Source: Terriglobia bacterium (GTDB taxonomy: Bacteria > Acidobacteriota > Terriglobia > Terriglobales > Acidobacteriaceae). From it: a stretch of 64,000 nucleotides of DNA. Below, one piece after another: positions 1-7,881 of the stretch. The notes beneath the pieces were generated by a model that was given only the letters and a program-made list of their open reading frames with translations, was not told where the DNA came from and did no database searches. The stretch lies in contig JAIQFA010000002.1 of the NCBI GenBank assembly GCA_020073525.1, forward strand, positions 1-64,000, written 5' to 3'. Each line of letters starts with the position of its first letter. Positions within the stretch are counted from its first letter, which is position 1. The position numbers and the translations under genes were made by a program.

Positions 1-2
1 AA

Positions 3-470
3 CAAGTGGTAAACCACATCGACGAGCGTGAGCTAGCCGATGTGATTTACGAATTCGGTGAGGAAAGGAGGTCGCGGAGAATCGCCAGAGCCATTGTCCG
101 GTCGCGGCCGATACGCACGACGACGCAACTTGTCGAGGTGGTATCAGCCGCGGCCCGGTCAATGAAACATGAGCGGATTCATCCGGCGACCCGAACCTTT
201 CAGGCTCTCCGAATCTTCGTAAACCATGAACTGGACGATCTGAAAGCACTGCTGGAGGCGGCGCCCCGAGTGCTGAAGCCGGGCGGAAGGCTGGTGGTGA
301 TCAGCTTCCACTCGCTCGAAGACAGGATCGTCAAGGATGCGCTTCGTGAAGGCGCAAAGCGAGACTGGTACCGGCTGCTGACGAAAAAGCCGATGACCGC
401 CAGCGAAGAAGAGATTGATCGCAACCCGCGGTCGCGCAGCGCAAAGATGCGCGCCGCCGAAAGAATTTAG
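3..470 (+). CDS. rsmH: 16S rRNA m4C1402 methyltransferase RsmH, 3' part (5' end outside window)
   Basis: C-terminal half of the SAM-dependent methyltransferase that N4-methylates C1402 of 16S rRNA. The frame is open to the window edge and the second codon read gives V-V-N-H, matching the internal VN...EL segment of RsmH, so this is a truncated gene and the GTG at 6 is not a start. Visible family features are GEER followed by RR.AR.IV, the L..VV..A segment, [16 protein letters not shown]....[21 protein letters not shown], and a C-terminal [12 protein letters not shown]. It is the usual first methyltransferase of dcw clusters (after mraZ), and it lies upstream of ftsL here. Identity is secure from the motif order. 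Confidence 0.95.
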   Translation, partial: QVVNHIDERELADVIYEFGEERRSRRIARAIVRSRPIRTTTQLVEVVSAAARSMKHERIHPATRTFQALRIFVNHELDDLKALLEAAPRVLKPGGRLVVISFHSLEDRIVKDALREGAKRDWYRLLTKKPMTASEEEIDRNPRSRSAKMRAAERI

Positions 471-626
471 GCGAGTTGGCTCGGAGAAACTGCCGGGCGC
501 CCGGTGCGGTGATAGTAAGGCGTGCCGGGTAAAGAATTTAGAAACACTCTGTGGTGGTGTTTTTCCGGAGAGGCCAAGAAAAATAAAACAAGGCCGCGTC
601 CGGGAAGAAAAACTGGAACATTTGCA

Positions 627-797
627 ATGACATTTACCGGCACCTTGATTGAAGGTCTGATGGCAACGGTCGAGCGCGCAGAACAGCGGGCGCAAACGGA
701 TGAACCTATCTTCGCCGAACAAATGGTGGTCGAACCCTGGTTCGCTTCCGTTCAGGAAAACGCAGATTACGATTCCAAATTTTTGGGAGTGGCATAA
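627..797 (+). CDS. Small hypothetical protein between rsmH and ftsL (56 aa)
   Basis: I do not recognise this protein. The frame could start further upstream (522), but that N-terminal part is Lys/Arg-rich and reads through a non-conserved-looking gap, so I prefer the ATG at 627. The product is a short acidic soluble peptide with no membrane segment and no cysteines. Its stop is 3 nt before the ftsL ATG, which is operon-like spacing and the best argument that it is translated. The 471-626 gap upstream holds a weak hairpin (542-562, six pairs, followed by T-rich sequence) and a duplicated AAAGAATTTAG at 460-470 and 531-541. Confidence 0.5.
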   Translation: MTFTGTLIEGLMATVERAEQRAQTDEPIFAEQMVVEPWFASVQENADYDSKFLGVA

Positions 798-800
798 ATC

Positions 801-1259
801 ATGAGCGCCGTGGCAACGCAAAGCGCAATTCCTTCGATCCGGCGCAAGTCCTGCTGGCTGGGGACCCCGGAAATCTATTTCCGTAAGACCATTGATAACT
901 CGCGCCTAGTGAAGGTGGAAGACCCGCGCCGCGCGCGCGAGATGAAGTTCTTCGGACTGGCGCTGTGCTGCCTCTTCCTGTTGGTCATGGGATATGCACT
1001 GCAGCATTTCCGCGCCATTGAATACGGATACAAGATCGAGACGCTGCGGTCACAGCGCGAGGATCTGACGAACATGAACCGCGCCCTGCGCCTGGAAGAG
1101 GCGTCGTTGCGCGATCCGGAACGCATTGATGTGATGGCGCGCAAGTTGGGCCTGCAATCGCCGCAACCCGGGCAGGTCATTCGCATGGATGCCACCACCG
1201 ATACTGCTACGCCGGTCATGGCCAGCGTGACCCCGGTTTCCGTTGTGTCCGCGCGGTAA
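801..1259 (+). CDS. ftsL: Cell division protein FtsL-like
   Basis: Bitopic division protein expected to pair with FtsB/FtsQ and activate the FtsW-FtsI synthase. The 152-residue product has a cytoplasmic N-terminus of about 50 residues, one membrane span at about 50-68 (FFGLALCCLFLLVMGY region), then a heptad-like coiled coil at about 75-105 (R.QREDL.NMN..L..EEASLRD), and ends with an IDVMARKLGL segment, the 'A...G' pattern typical of FtsL/FtsB. FtsL is poorly conserved, so the call rests on topology plus position between rsmH and ftsI. The N-terminal tail is longer than that of E. coli FtsL. Confidence 0.85.
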   Translation: MSAVATQSAIPSIRRKSCWLGTPEIYFRKTIDNSRLVKVEDPRRAREMKFFGLALCCLFLLVMGYALQHFRAIEYGYKIETLRSQREDLTNMNRALRLEEASLRDPERIDVMARKLGLQSPQPGQVIRMDATTDTATPVMASVTPVSVVSAR

Positions 1260-1260
1260 A

Positions 1261-1356
1261 TCAGTTCTCAGTTCCCAGTTCTCAGTTCTCAGTAAGGAGC
1301 CGCAAGCTTTTCGCTGAAGAAGAACTGAGAACTGAGAACTGAGAACTGGGAACTGA
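1261..1356 (+). repeat. Heptamer palindromic array (CAGTTCT type) in the ftsL-ftsI gap
   Basis: The left arm (1261-1293) is about four tandem heptamers of the form CAGTTCT/CAGTTCC. The right arm (1320-1356) is the reverse complement, as tandem GAACTGA/GAACTGG units. A spacer of about 26 nt contains AAGCTT. RNA from it would fold into one long hairpin. The right arm ends directly at the ftsI ATG and supplies the only purine-rich stretch (GGGAACTGAA) where a ribosome binding site should be. Confidence 0.9.
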
Positions 1357-1357
1357 A

Positions 1358-3544
1358 ATGGCAGCGAGTACCTCTTCGAACGGCGGACGGTTCAGGCTCT
1401 ATGCCTTGTCTGGATTCCTGTGCTTCTGGCTCCTGGCGATCTGCATCCGTCTCGTCTATCTCCAGATTTTCTGCTACGGCGATTTCGAGCGCCGCGCGCA
1501 GCGCCAGCAACAGCGCAGTTTCGATCTTTCGGCGAAGCGCGGCATCATCTACGATCGCGCTGGGCGAGAGCTGGCGATGTCTATCCAGGTGGACTCCGCT
1601 TTCGTTGTGCCCTCGGAAGCTCCCGATCTTGCCAACACCGTCAGCCTGATTACCCGCATCACGAAAGATGATCCCCGGGTCGTACTAGCGGATTGCCGCG
1701 CCCACAAGACCTTCTGTTGGGTGGCGCGCAAGGCCGATGCGGACGTGATTGACCGTATCCGCGCCCTGAATCTGCAAGGCATCCATTTCCAGAAAGAGCC
1801 GAAACGCTTTTATCCAAAACGTGAATTGGCGGCGCAAGTCCTCGGCTATGTTGGTACCGACGATCAGGGTCTGAGCGGACTGGAACGGCAATTCAATCAG
1901 CAGTTGCAGGGCAAGCCCGGCAAGCTGATGATTTCCGTCGATGCGCGCAAGCGCTGGTTTGCCAGCGTCGAAAAAGAGCCAGAGGCTGGCAATAGCGTCG
2001 TCCTCACCATCGATCAGAACATCCAGTACATCGCGGAACGCGAACTCGAGCGCGGGATGGAAGAAACGCACGCCATTTCCGGCACGGCGATCGTGGTAAA
2101 TCCTCACACCGGCGAGATTCTGGCGCTTACCAACCGGCCCACATTCAATCCGAACATTCGCCGGGAAATCAAGAACGAGACCCTGAAAGACCACGCCGTG
2201 AGCGACATTTACGAGCCGGGCTCGACTTTCAAAATGGTGACCATCTCCGCCGGCCTGGAAGAGAAGATTACGCGCCCCGACGAAATATTCGACTGCCAGA
2301 TGGGATCGATCGTCATCAACGGCATGCGCATCCGCGACAGCAAACCGCACGGCCTGCTCTCGGTGTCCGATATCATTGCCGACTCGAGCGACGTGGGCGC
2401 GATCAAAGTCGCGCTGCGCCTGGGCGACGACCGCTTCTATAAATACATCCGGGCCTTCGGCTTTGGCCAGCAAACCGGCATCGAACTGCCCGGTGAGACG
2501 CGTGGCCTGACGAAACCAGTGGACCGCTGGTCGAAAGTATCGATCGCGGCCATTTCCATGGGCCAGGAAATCGGAATTTCGGCGGTGCAACTCGCCTCCC
2601 TGATTTCGACGATTGCCAACGATGGCGTACGTGTCCCGCCGCGAATCGTAGCGGGTACGATTGCGCCGCAGAACACCCCGCAAACGATCGCGTTCCAACC
2701 TGCGGAGGGGACGCGGGTGATTTCACCGCTGACCGCGGCCCAGATGCGGCAGATGCTGCAGGCGGTGGTGCTCCACGGCACAGGACGCAAAGCCCTTCTC
2801 GAGGGCTACAGTTCGGCGGGCAAGACCGGGACTGCTCAGAAAGTGGACCCCGCCACCGGCGCTTACTCGAAGACGAAGTACGTCGCGTCGTTTGCCGGGT
2901 TTGCTCCCATCAATGATCCGCAAATTGCCGTGGTCGTGATCCTGGACTCCGCCGTCGGCCTGCACCAGGGAGGTCAGGTTTCGGCGCCGGTCTTCCAACG
3001 CATCACGCAGCAGGTGCTCGAGTACCTACACGTCCCGCACGACGTTCAGCTTCCGCCCAGCCGGCAGGTGTTGCTGGCTCGCCGCGACGTCCCTGAGGCA
3101 AGTCTGGAGGAAAGCTCACCCGACCACTTAGGTGCGGGGCTCGATATGGCGGATGCAACGGAAACACCCGTAGTTCCACTGCCGGCCAAGCCCAACACAA
3201 TCGCCGCTCAGGTGGTTCCTGCGTCGCAAATCGCGAGAGCGCCGGATCCACATCCGCAGAACGCAACGATGGCTGCGACATCCGCGGTTCCGTCTGCTGC
3301 GCAGTCCGAGAATTCAGCCACGCAGAGACTGCCAAGCAGCGGAACGGTGGTTCTCGATGTGGAAGAAGGAGGGATCGAGGTCCCATCCTTCCTCGGCAAG
3401 AACCTGCGCGTTGCCATTGAAGCCGCCCAGGATGCAGGGCTTGACCTCGACGCTATCGGCAGTGGAGTCGCACGCGAACAGTCGCCCCAGCCCGGTGCGC
3501 GCGTCGCGACTGGATCGCGCATCACGGTGCGTTTCGGTAGATAG
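1358..3544 (+). CDS. ftsI: Division-specific transpeptidase FtsI (class B PBP) with C-terminal PASTA domain
   Basis: Septal peptidoglycan DD-transpeptidase, the partner of FtsW, acting in the periplasm. The 728 residues read as a short cytoplasmic tail, a membrane anchor at about 14-38, a PBP dimerisation region (RG.I.DR.G..LA at about 60-72), and a transpeptidase domain with the S-T-F-K nucleophile motif at Ser289 and K-T-G at 489-491. A low-complexity linker of about 100 residues follows, then one PASTA repeat from about 668 to the end. The second catalytic motif reads Ser343-Ser344-Asp345 where most FtsI have S-x-N. The start at 1358 is immediately after the repeat array. PASTA tails on this PBP are familiar from Gram-positives and also occur in Acidobacteria and other Gram-negative phyla. 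Confidence 0.95.
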   Translation: MAASTSSNGGRFRLYALSGFLCFWLLAICIRLVYLQIFCYGDFERRAQRQQQRSFDLSAKRGIIYDRAGRELAMSIQVDSAFVVPSEAPDLANTVSLITRITKDDPRVVLADCRAHKTFCWVARKADADVIDRIRALNLQGIHFQKEPKRFYPKRELAAQVLGYVGTDDQGLSGLERQFNQQLQGKPGKLMISVDARKRWFASVEKEPEAGNSVVLTIDQNIQYIAERELERGMEETHAISGTAIVVNPHTGEILALTNRPTFNPNIRREIKNETLKDHAVSDIYEPGSTFKMVTISAGLEEKITRPDEIFDCQMGSIVINGMRIRDSKPHGLLSVSDIIADSSDVGAIKVALRLGDDRFYKYIRAFGFGQQTGIELPGETRGLTKPVDRWSKVSIAAISMGQEIGISAVQLASLISTIANDGVRVPPRIVAGTIAPQNTPQTIAFQPAEGTRVISPLTAAQMRQMLQAVVLHGTGRKALLEGYSSAGKTGTAQKVDPATGAYSKTKYVASFAGFAPINDPQIAVVVILDSAVGLHQGGQVSAPVFQRITQQVLEYLHVPHDVQLPPSRQVLLARRDVPEASLEESSPDHLGAGLDMADATETPVVPLPAKPNTIAAQVVPASQIARAPDPHPQNATMAATSAVPSAAQSENSATQRLPSSGTVVLDVEEGGIEVPSFLGKNLRVAIEAAQDAGLDLDAIGSGVAREQSPQPGARVATGSRITVRFGR

Positions 3545-3549
3545 GGTTT

Positions 3550-3613
3550 CCTCTGTGCACCCCTGTGTCCTCTGTGGTTTAAGATTTTTTTCAACCACAG
3601 AGGTTCACAGGGG
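3550..3613 (+). repeat. CCTCTGTG/CACAGAGG palindromic element in the ftsI-murE gap
   Basis: The left arm (3550-3580) repeats CTCTGTG/CCCTGTG-like units. The right arm (3594-3613) is the inverted counterpart (AACCACAGAGG...CACAGGGG). The loop is T-rich (TTTTTTT at 3586-3592). It belongs to the 'ACCACAGAGGACACAGAGG' family that also occurs at 7767, 9405, 15437, 38138, 58924 and 61887. The T run could let the left hairpin act as a weak terminator. Confidence 0.85.
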
Positions 3614-3618
3614 AATCA

Positions 3619-3647
3619 AAGACCTGGCGAGGCCGTCTATTTATAAT
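3619..3647 (+). promoter_or_regulatory. Candidate leaderless promoter of murE
   Basis: A perfect TATAAT lies at 3642-3647, only 7 nt before the murE ATG at 3655. Seventeen bases upstream is AAGACC (3619-3624), a weak -35 sharing GAC with the consensus. If it is active, transcription would start at or within a base or two of the ATG. No Shine-Dalgarno is visible in front of murE, which fits a leaderless start. Sequence match only. Confidence 0.4.
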
Positions 3648-3654
3648 CAACCCA

Positions 3655-5184
3655 ATGACATTCCAACAACTCCTGCAGGGTGCCGAGGTCCTCTCCCAGA
3701 GCGGAAATCCGGCGGTTGCAGGTGTGGAATACGATTCCCGGCGGGTGCGCCCTGGAACTCTATTTGTTGCCATGAAGGGCGAGACCAGCGACGGCAATCG
3801 GTTCATTGATCAAGCCATCGCTGCCGGAGCGGTCGCCATCGCTACCGACTCCGCGACCGAAACGCCGCGACCGAACGTTGCCTGGGCGCAAGTCGTGCAC
3901 GGTCGGCGTGCGCTCGCTCGCCTGAGCGCGAATTTCTACAAACGCCCAGCTGAGCGAATTGCGACTACCGGGATCACGGGGACGAACGGAAAAAGCACAA
4001 CCGCCTTCCTTATCGAATCCATCTTCCAGGCGGCCGAACGCAAGACGGCGTTGGTTGGAACCATCGAATATCACGTTGCCGGAAAGATTCTCCCAGCACC
4101 ACACACCACACCAGAATCGCTGGAACTGAACCGGCTTTTGTCGGAGGGCCTTGGCCAGGGAGTGACCGAAGCCGTGATGGAAGTGTCGTCGCATGCGCTC
4201 GAGCAGCAGCGTGTTTTCGGAATCCCTTTCGATGTGGCCGTATTCACGAATCTCACGCGCGACCATCTCGATTACCATGGCACGATGGAAGAGTATTTCC
4301 GCGCCAAACAAGTGCTTTTCGAAGGCTGCGGCACGGACCCGCCGCGCGCCGCCGTCCTCAACCTCGACGATGAACACGGTGTCGAACTTTTGAAGCTCTC
4401 CAAGAAAAAGGGCTCCGTTGCGCTCTCCTACGGGCTGACGTCTGGCGACTTCCATGCTGAGTCCGTCGAAGTCACGCCGCGGGGAACGCGGTTTCAAATG
4501 ACGACGCCCTCGGGAAAGATTGCCATGTGGTCTCCGCTGATCGGAAATGTGAATGTCTACAACGTGCTTGCGGCTTCCGCTGCCGGGTATGCCCGTGATT
4601 GTTCCGCGGAGGCGATTACGAAAGGAATTTTCGATCTCACCAGCGTTCCCGGCCGCTTCGAACGTGTGGACTGCGGCCAGCCCTTCACGGTGGTTGTGGA
4701 CTATGCGCACACCGACGACGCGCTTCGCAACCTCACTGCGCTGGCTCGCGACTTCGTGGCTCGCGCCGGGCTCAAAGGCAAGGTCATCACGCTTTTCGGC
4801 TGCGGCGGCGACCGCGATCGCACCAAACGTCCGCTGATGGGCGAAGCTGCGGGCAGGGGCAGCGACTTCGTCGTACTCACCTCCGACAACCCACGCTCGG
4901 AAGATCCGCTGGCGATCATGAATGATGCACTCGTGGGATTGCAGAAGTCCGGCGCAAAGTATTCCATGGAGCCCGACCGCCACAAGGCCATCGCTCTTGC
5001 TTTCCAACAGGCGACTCCCGGCGACATCGTGCTGCTCGCTGGCAAGGGGCACGAGAAGGTGCAGACCACTAGGGAGGGAACAATTCCGTTCGACGACGTG
5101 GAGGTTGCGCGCGAAAATCTGAAGGTTCTCGGCTACGACTGCAAAAGCGCCGCGAAAGCTGGCACGGCGGGGAAGACTGCATGA
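3655..5184 (+). CDS. murE: UDP-MurNAc-L-Ala-D-Glu:meso-diaminopimelate ligase MurE
   Basis: Cytoplasmic Mur ligase adding the third stem-peptide residue, using ATP. The 509 aa match the family's usual length. The N-terminal domain holds V.YDSR.V.PG.LFVA. The ATP-binding motif G-T-N-G-K-S-T has Lys113. The central domain has TTPE, MEVSSHAL and TNL..DHLDYHG. The C-terminal domain carries D411-N-P-R414, the signature of meso-DAP-specific rather than Lys-specific MurE. Its stop overlaps the murF start by 4 nt (ATGA), so the two are translationally coupled. MurE is preceded by a repeat element and a possible leaderless promoter. Confidence 0.97.
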   Translation: MTFQQLLQGAEVLSQSGNPAVAGVEYDSRRVRPGTLFVAMKGETSDGNRFIDQAIAAGAVAIATDSATETPRPNVAWAQVVHGRRALARLSANFYKRPAERIATTGITGTNGKSTTAFLIESIFQAAERKTALVGTIEYHVAGKILPAPHTTPESLELNRLLSEGLGQGVTEAVMEVSSHALEQQRVFGIPFDVAVFTNLTRDHLDYHGTMEEYFRAKQVLFEGCGTDPPRAAVLNLDDEHGVELLKLSKKKGSVALSYGLTSGDFHAESVEVTPRGTRFQMTTPSGKIAMWSPLIGNVNVYNVLAASAAGYARDCSAEAITKGIFDLTSVPGRFERVDCGQPFTVVVDYAHTDDALRNLTALARDFVARAGLKGKVITLFGCGGDRDRTKRPLMGEAAGRGSDFVVLTSDNPRSEDPLAIMNDALVGLQKSGAKYSMEPDRHKAIALAFQQATPGDIVLLAGKGHEKVQTTREGTIPFDDVEVARENLKVLGYDCKSAAKAGTAGKTA

Positions 5185-6578
5185 AACTTCCCCTCTCCCG
5201 CATCGGCGAATTCGTGTCTGCGGCCGGGCAATACGACGGCCGCGCGATGGCTCAGGCATATTCCATCGATTCCCGCACCGTGCAACCGGAAGAGCTCTTC
5301 CTTGCGGTCAAAGGCGAGCGTCTCGACGGCCACGACTTCGTCGAGCAGGCACTAAGCAGGGGCGCGATTGCTGCCGTGGTTGAGAAGAAGGAACTGGCGC
5401 GCTATTCCAACTCTGCCGGCTTGCTCGCCGTCGACGACACGCTCGTCGCGCTCCAGACGCTGGCGACGGCGGTCCGAAAAATCTGGGGTAAGATCGCTAT
5501 CGGCGTCACCGGTTCGATGGGCAAGACCACTACCAAGGAAGCGATGGCCCATCTGCTCGCGATCAAGTATCGCGTGCATCGCACCAAGGGAAATTTCAAC
5601 AATCATTTCGGTCTGCCCCTCGGACTGCTGACGCTCGAGCCGGAATACGATGTCGCGGTGGTCGAGATGGGGATGTCCCACTCCGGTGAGATCGCGGCAC
5701 TGGCGCGCATCGCCCTACCGAACCAGGCCGTGGTCACGAATGTCGCTCCTGTGCATCTGGAGAGTTTCGACTCTATCGCCGGAATCGCGCGCGCGAAATA
5801 CGAGCTGATCGAAGCTCTTCCGCATGGCGGCACTGCGGTCTTGAATGCCGATGATGAATATGTGTGCCAGTTCGGGCGCGACTTTAGGGGCAAGGTCGTC
5901 ACGTTCGGCTTCAAATCCTCGGCAGATGTACGGGCGGAGAACGTCGAAGTGCTCGGAGCGGAAGGCACGCGCTTCGATCTCGTCTGTCACGAAGTGCGCC
6001 AACCGGTGCACAGTCCCCTGCTCGGCAAGCACAACGTGTACAACGTGCTCGCTGCGGCTGCCATAGCGCTGGAGCACGGCATTACGCCGTCAGAGATCGC
6101 CGCAGCCCTACCCTCCCTCCAGCCCGCCGACAAACGCGGACAGGTCGTCCAACTGGGTAACATCACGGTGCTGTACGATTGCTACAATTCAAGTCCGAAG
6201 GCGCTTATGGCTGCCGTGGATACGCTGGCTGCCATGCCCGCCCGGCGCCGGATTGTTGTCGCCGGCGAAATGCTGGAACTTGGCACGACCGGCGAGCAAC
6301 TGCACCGCGAGTGCGGGCGTTACATCGCTGCAAGGAAACTTGACTTCCTGCTCGGTGTGCGCGGCTTAGCGAAGCCGATGGTGGAAGCGGCGACCGAGAC
6401 GGGCATGAAAGCGGAATTTGTCGCCACGCCAGAAGAAGCCGGCGAGTGGCTGGCCAGCGAAGCCCGTGATGGAGATGTAGTCCTGCTAAAGGCGTCGCGA
6501 GGCGTGAAACTGGAAAAGGCGCTGGAGACGTGGAAACAGAAAAGCGGCACACCCAACGCCCCAGGCGCCGGGATCTAG
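5181..6578 (+). CDS. murF: UDP-MurNAc-tripeptide:D-Ala-D-Ala ligase MurF
   Basis: Cytoplasmic ligase that completes the UDP-MurNAc pentapeptide. The 465 aa show an N-terminal SIDSRTV.PEELFLAVKGERLDGH.F, the P-loop G-S-M-G-K-T-T-T-K-E with Lys115, then NFNNHFGLPL and VVEMGMSH.GEI..L, which are typical of MurF, and LYDCYNSSP.S-like sequence (here YDCYNSSPKA) at the start of the C-terminal domain. The ATG lies inside the murE stop (ATGA overlap). The gene ends 3 nt before a heptamer repeat that fills the gap to mraY. Confidence 0.97.
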   Translation: MKLPLSRIGEFVSAAGQYDGRAMAQAYSIDSRTVQPEELFLAVKGERLDGHDFVEQALSRGAIAAVVEKKELARYSNSAGLLAVDDTLVALQTLATAVRKIWGKIAIGVTGSMGKTTTKEAMAHLLAIKYRVHRTKGNFNNHFGLPLGLLTLEPEYDVAVVEMGMSHSGEIAALARIALPNQAVVTNVAPVHLESFDSIAGIARAKYELIEALPHGGTAVLNADDEYVCQFGRDFRGKVVTFGFKSSADVRAENVEVLGAEGTRFDLVCHEVRQPVHSPLLGKHNVYNVLAAAAIALEHGITPSEIAAALPSLQPADKRGQVVQLGNITVLYDCYNSSPKALMAAVDTLAAMPARRRIVVAGEMLELGTTGEQLHRECGRYIAARKLDFLLGVRGLAKPMVEAATETGMKAEFVATPEEAGEWLASEARDGDVVLLKASRGVKLEKALETWKQKSGTPNAPGAGI

Positions 6579-6581
6579 AAA

Positions 6582-6612
6582 CTGAGAGCTGACAGCTGAG
6601 AGCTGACAGCTG
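6582..6612 (+). repeat. Heptamer array CTGAGAG/CTGACAG in the murF-mraY gap
   Basis: Four exact heptamers alternate CTGAGAG, CTGACAG, CTGAGAG, CTGACAG, followed by CTG (6610-6612). CAGCTG is itself palindromic, so the array can form alternative small hairpins. It lies between the murF stop and the mraY Shine-Dalgarno (GGAGG at 6618-6622). Confidence 0.9.
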
Positions 6613-6626
6613 TTGTCGGAGGCGGA

Positions 6627-7757
6627 TTGCTCTACTGGCTGCTCTACCTGAAGCTCTTTCATTACTTTCCGCCATTCCGCATTTTCCGTTACCTGACATT
6701 TCGCACGGCCTTCGCCAGCCTCACCGCTCTTTTCACGGGCCTGATTGTTGGTCCAATCGTGATTCGCCGGTTGCGCGATTTTCAGATCGGGCAGTACATC
6801 CGCGAAGAAGGTCCGCAGGCGCACCAGAAAAAAGCGGGCACTCCGACTATGGGTGGCTTGTTGATCGCCATCGCCATCCTGGTGCCGACACTGCTCTGGG
6901 CGGACCTGAGCAACCCGTTTGTCTGGATCGCGGTGTTCTCCACGCTGGCCTTCGGTGCGATCGGTTTTACCGATGACTACCTCAAGGTCGTTCATCGCCG
7001 CAATCTCGGCCTGACCGCGCGCGCCAAGCTGGGCTATCAGATTGCTGCCAGCATCCTGATTGCGATCGCATTGATCGTTTTGCAGCACCGAGGAGAGTAC
7101 TCCACCAAGTTGTTGGTCCCCTTCTTCAAGCAGTTCCACCCGGACCTGGTGATTGAACGATTGGCTCATTCGCAACTCTGGCCGCTGGCGTTTCTGCCGT
7201 TCGTGGCCTTCGTGGTGATTGTGATTGTGGGCTCAAGCAACGCCGTGAACCTGACCGATGGTCTCGACGGCCTCGCCATCGGCTGTACGGTGATCGCAGC
7301 CGGAGCGCTCGCGGTTCTCACCTATCTCAGCGGCCACGCGACGTTTGCGACCTACCTGGAATTGCAGCGCATGCCGCAGATCGGCGAGCTCACCATTTTT
7401 TGCGGAGCCATGGTCGGTTCCGCCATCGGATTTCTCTGGTACAACGCCCATCCGGCGGAAGTATTCATGGGCGATGTCGGTTCGCTGGCGCTGGGCGGCG
7501 CAATCGGCACCGTCGCCGTTATGATCAAACAGGAACTGTTACTGCCGTTTATAGGAGGGATCTTCGTCATCGAAGCGCTCTCGGTAATTCTGCAGGTGGG
7601 TTCTTACAAGCTGCGCAAGAAACGCATTTTCAAGATGGCGCCGATTCATCATCACTTCGAACTGTTGGGCTGGTCGGAATCGAAAGTTATTGTGCGTTTC
7701 TGGATCGCGTCGCTCGTATTTGCGCTGTTTGCGCTGACAACACTGAAACTTAGATGA
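6627..7757 (+). CDS. mraY: Phospho-MurNAc-pentapeptide translocase MraY
   Basis: Integral membrane enzyme that makes lipid I from UDP-MurNAc-pentapeptide and undecaprenyl phosphate. The 376 aa carry about ten hydrophobic segments. Conserved motifs are GP.VI..L....[21 protein letters not shown] near the N-terminus, FTDDYLKV (the Asp pair of the active site), the [12 protein letters not shown] loop, [12 protein letters not shown] and the C-terminal PIHHHFEL. The start is TTG at 6627, chosen because GGAGG at 6618-6622 sits 4 nt upstream and the protein then begins [10 protein letters not shown] like other MraY. No upstream ATG gives a better fit. Confidence 0.96.
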   Translation: MLYWLLYLKLFHYFPPFRIFRYLTFRTAFASLTALFTGLIVGPIVIRRLRDFQIGQYIREEGPQAHQKKAGTPTMGGLLIAIAILVPTLLWADLSNPFVWIAVFSTLAFGAIGFTDDYLKVVHRRNLGLTARAKLGYQIAASILIAIALIVLQHRGEYSTKLLVPFFKQFHPDLVIERLAHSQLWPLAFLPFVAFVVIVIVGSSNAVNLTDGLDGLAIGCTVIAAGALAVLTYLSGHATFATYLELQRMPQIGELTIFCGAMVGSAIGFLWYNAHPAEVFMGDVGSLALGGAIGTVAVMIKQELLLPFIGGIFVIEALSVILQVGSYKLRKKRIFKMAPIHHHFELLGWSESKVIVRFWIASLVFALFALTTLKLR

Positions 7758-7766
7758 GAGAGATGC

Positions 7767-7880
7767 ACCACAGAGAACACGGAAAATGGCTTTTGGCTTT
7801 TAGCTCTTAGCGTTTGGCTAAAGGCGAAGAGCCAAAAGCACAGTTCAGGTCTTCTCCGTGTCTCCGTGCCTCTGTGGTGA
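7767..7880 (+). repeat. Nested palindromic repeat element in the mraY-murD gap
   Basis: Outer arms are of the ACCACAGAG type: ACCACAGAGAACACGG at 7767-7782, with the reverse-complement-like CCGTGTCTCCGTGCCTCTGTGGT at 7856-7878. Inside them is a second, unrelated heptamer palindrome built from TTTTGGC/TTTTAGC/TCTTAGC units (7790-7819) and GAAGAGCCAAAAGC (7825-7838). The inner family is also seen at 50278-50330. The outer right arm ends in GTGGTGAA directly before the murD ATG at 7882. Confidence 0.88.
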
Positions 7881-7881
7881 A

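Noticed and set aside
541-564. Hairpin AAACAC/GTGTTT with T run as a terminator between rsmH and ftsL
   Set aside because: Stem only six AT-rich pairs with a 9-nt loop and two T. Too weak to call inside an operon.
415-630. 71-aa ORF across the rsmH end
   Set aside because: Overlaps the rsmH 3' end in another frame. No SD, no motif.
3760-5259. 499-aa minus-strand ORF antisense to murE
   Set aside because: Mirror frame of a GC-rich gene, His/Arg-rich translation. murE is certain on the + strand.
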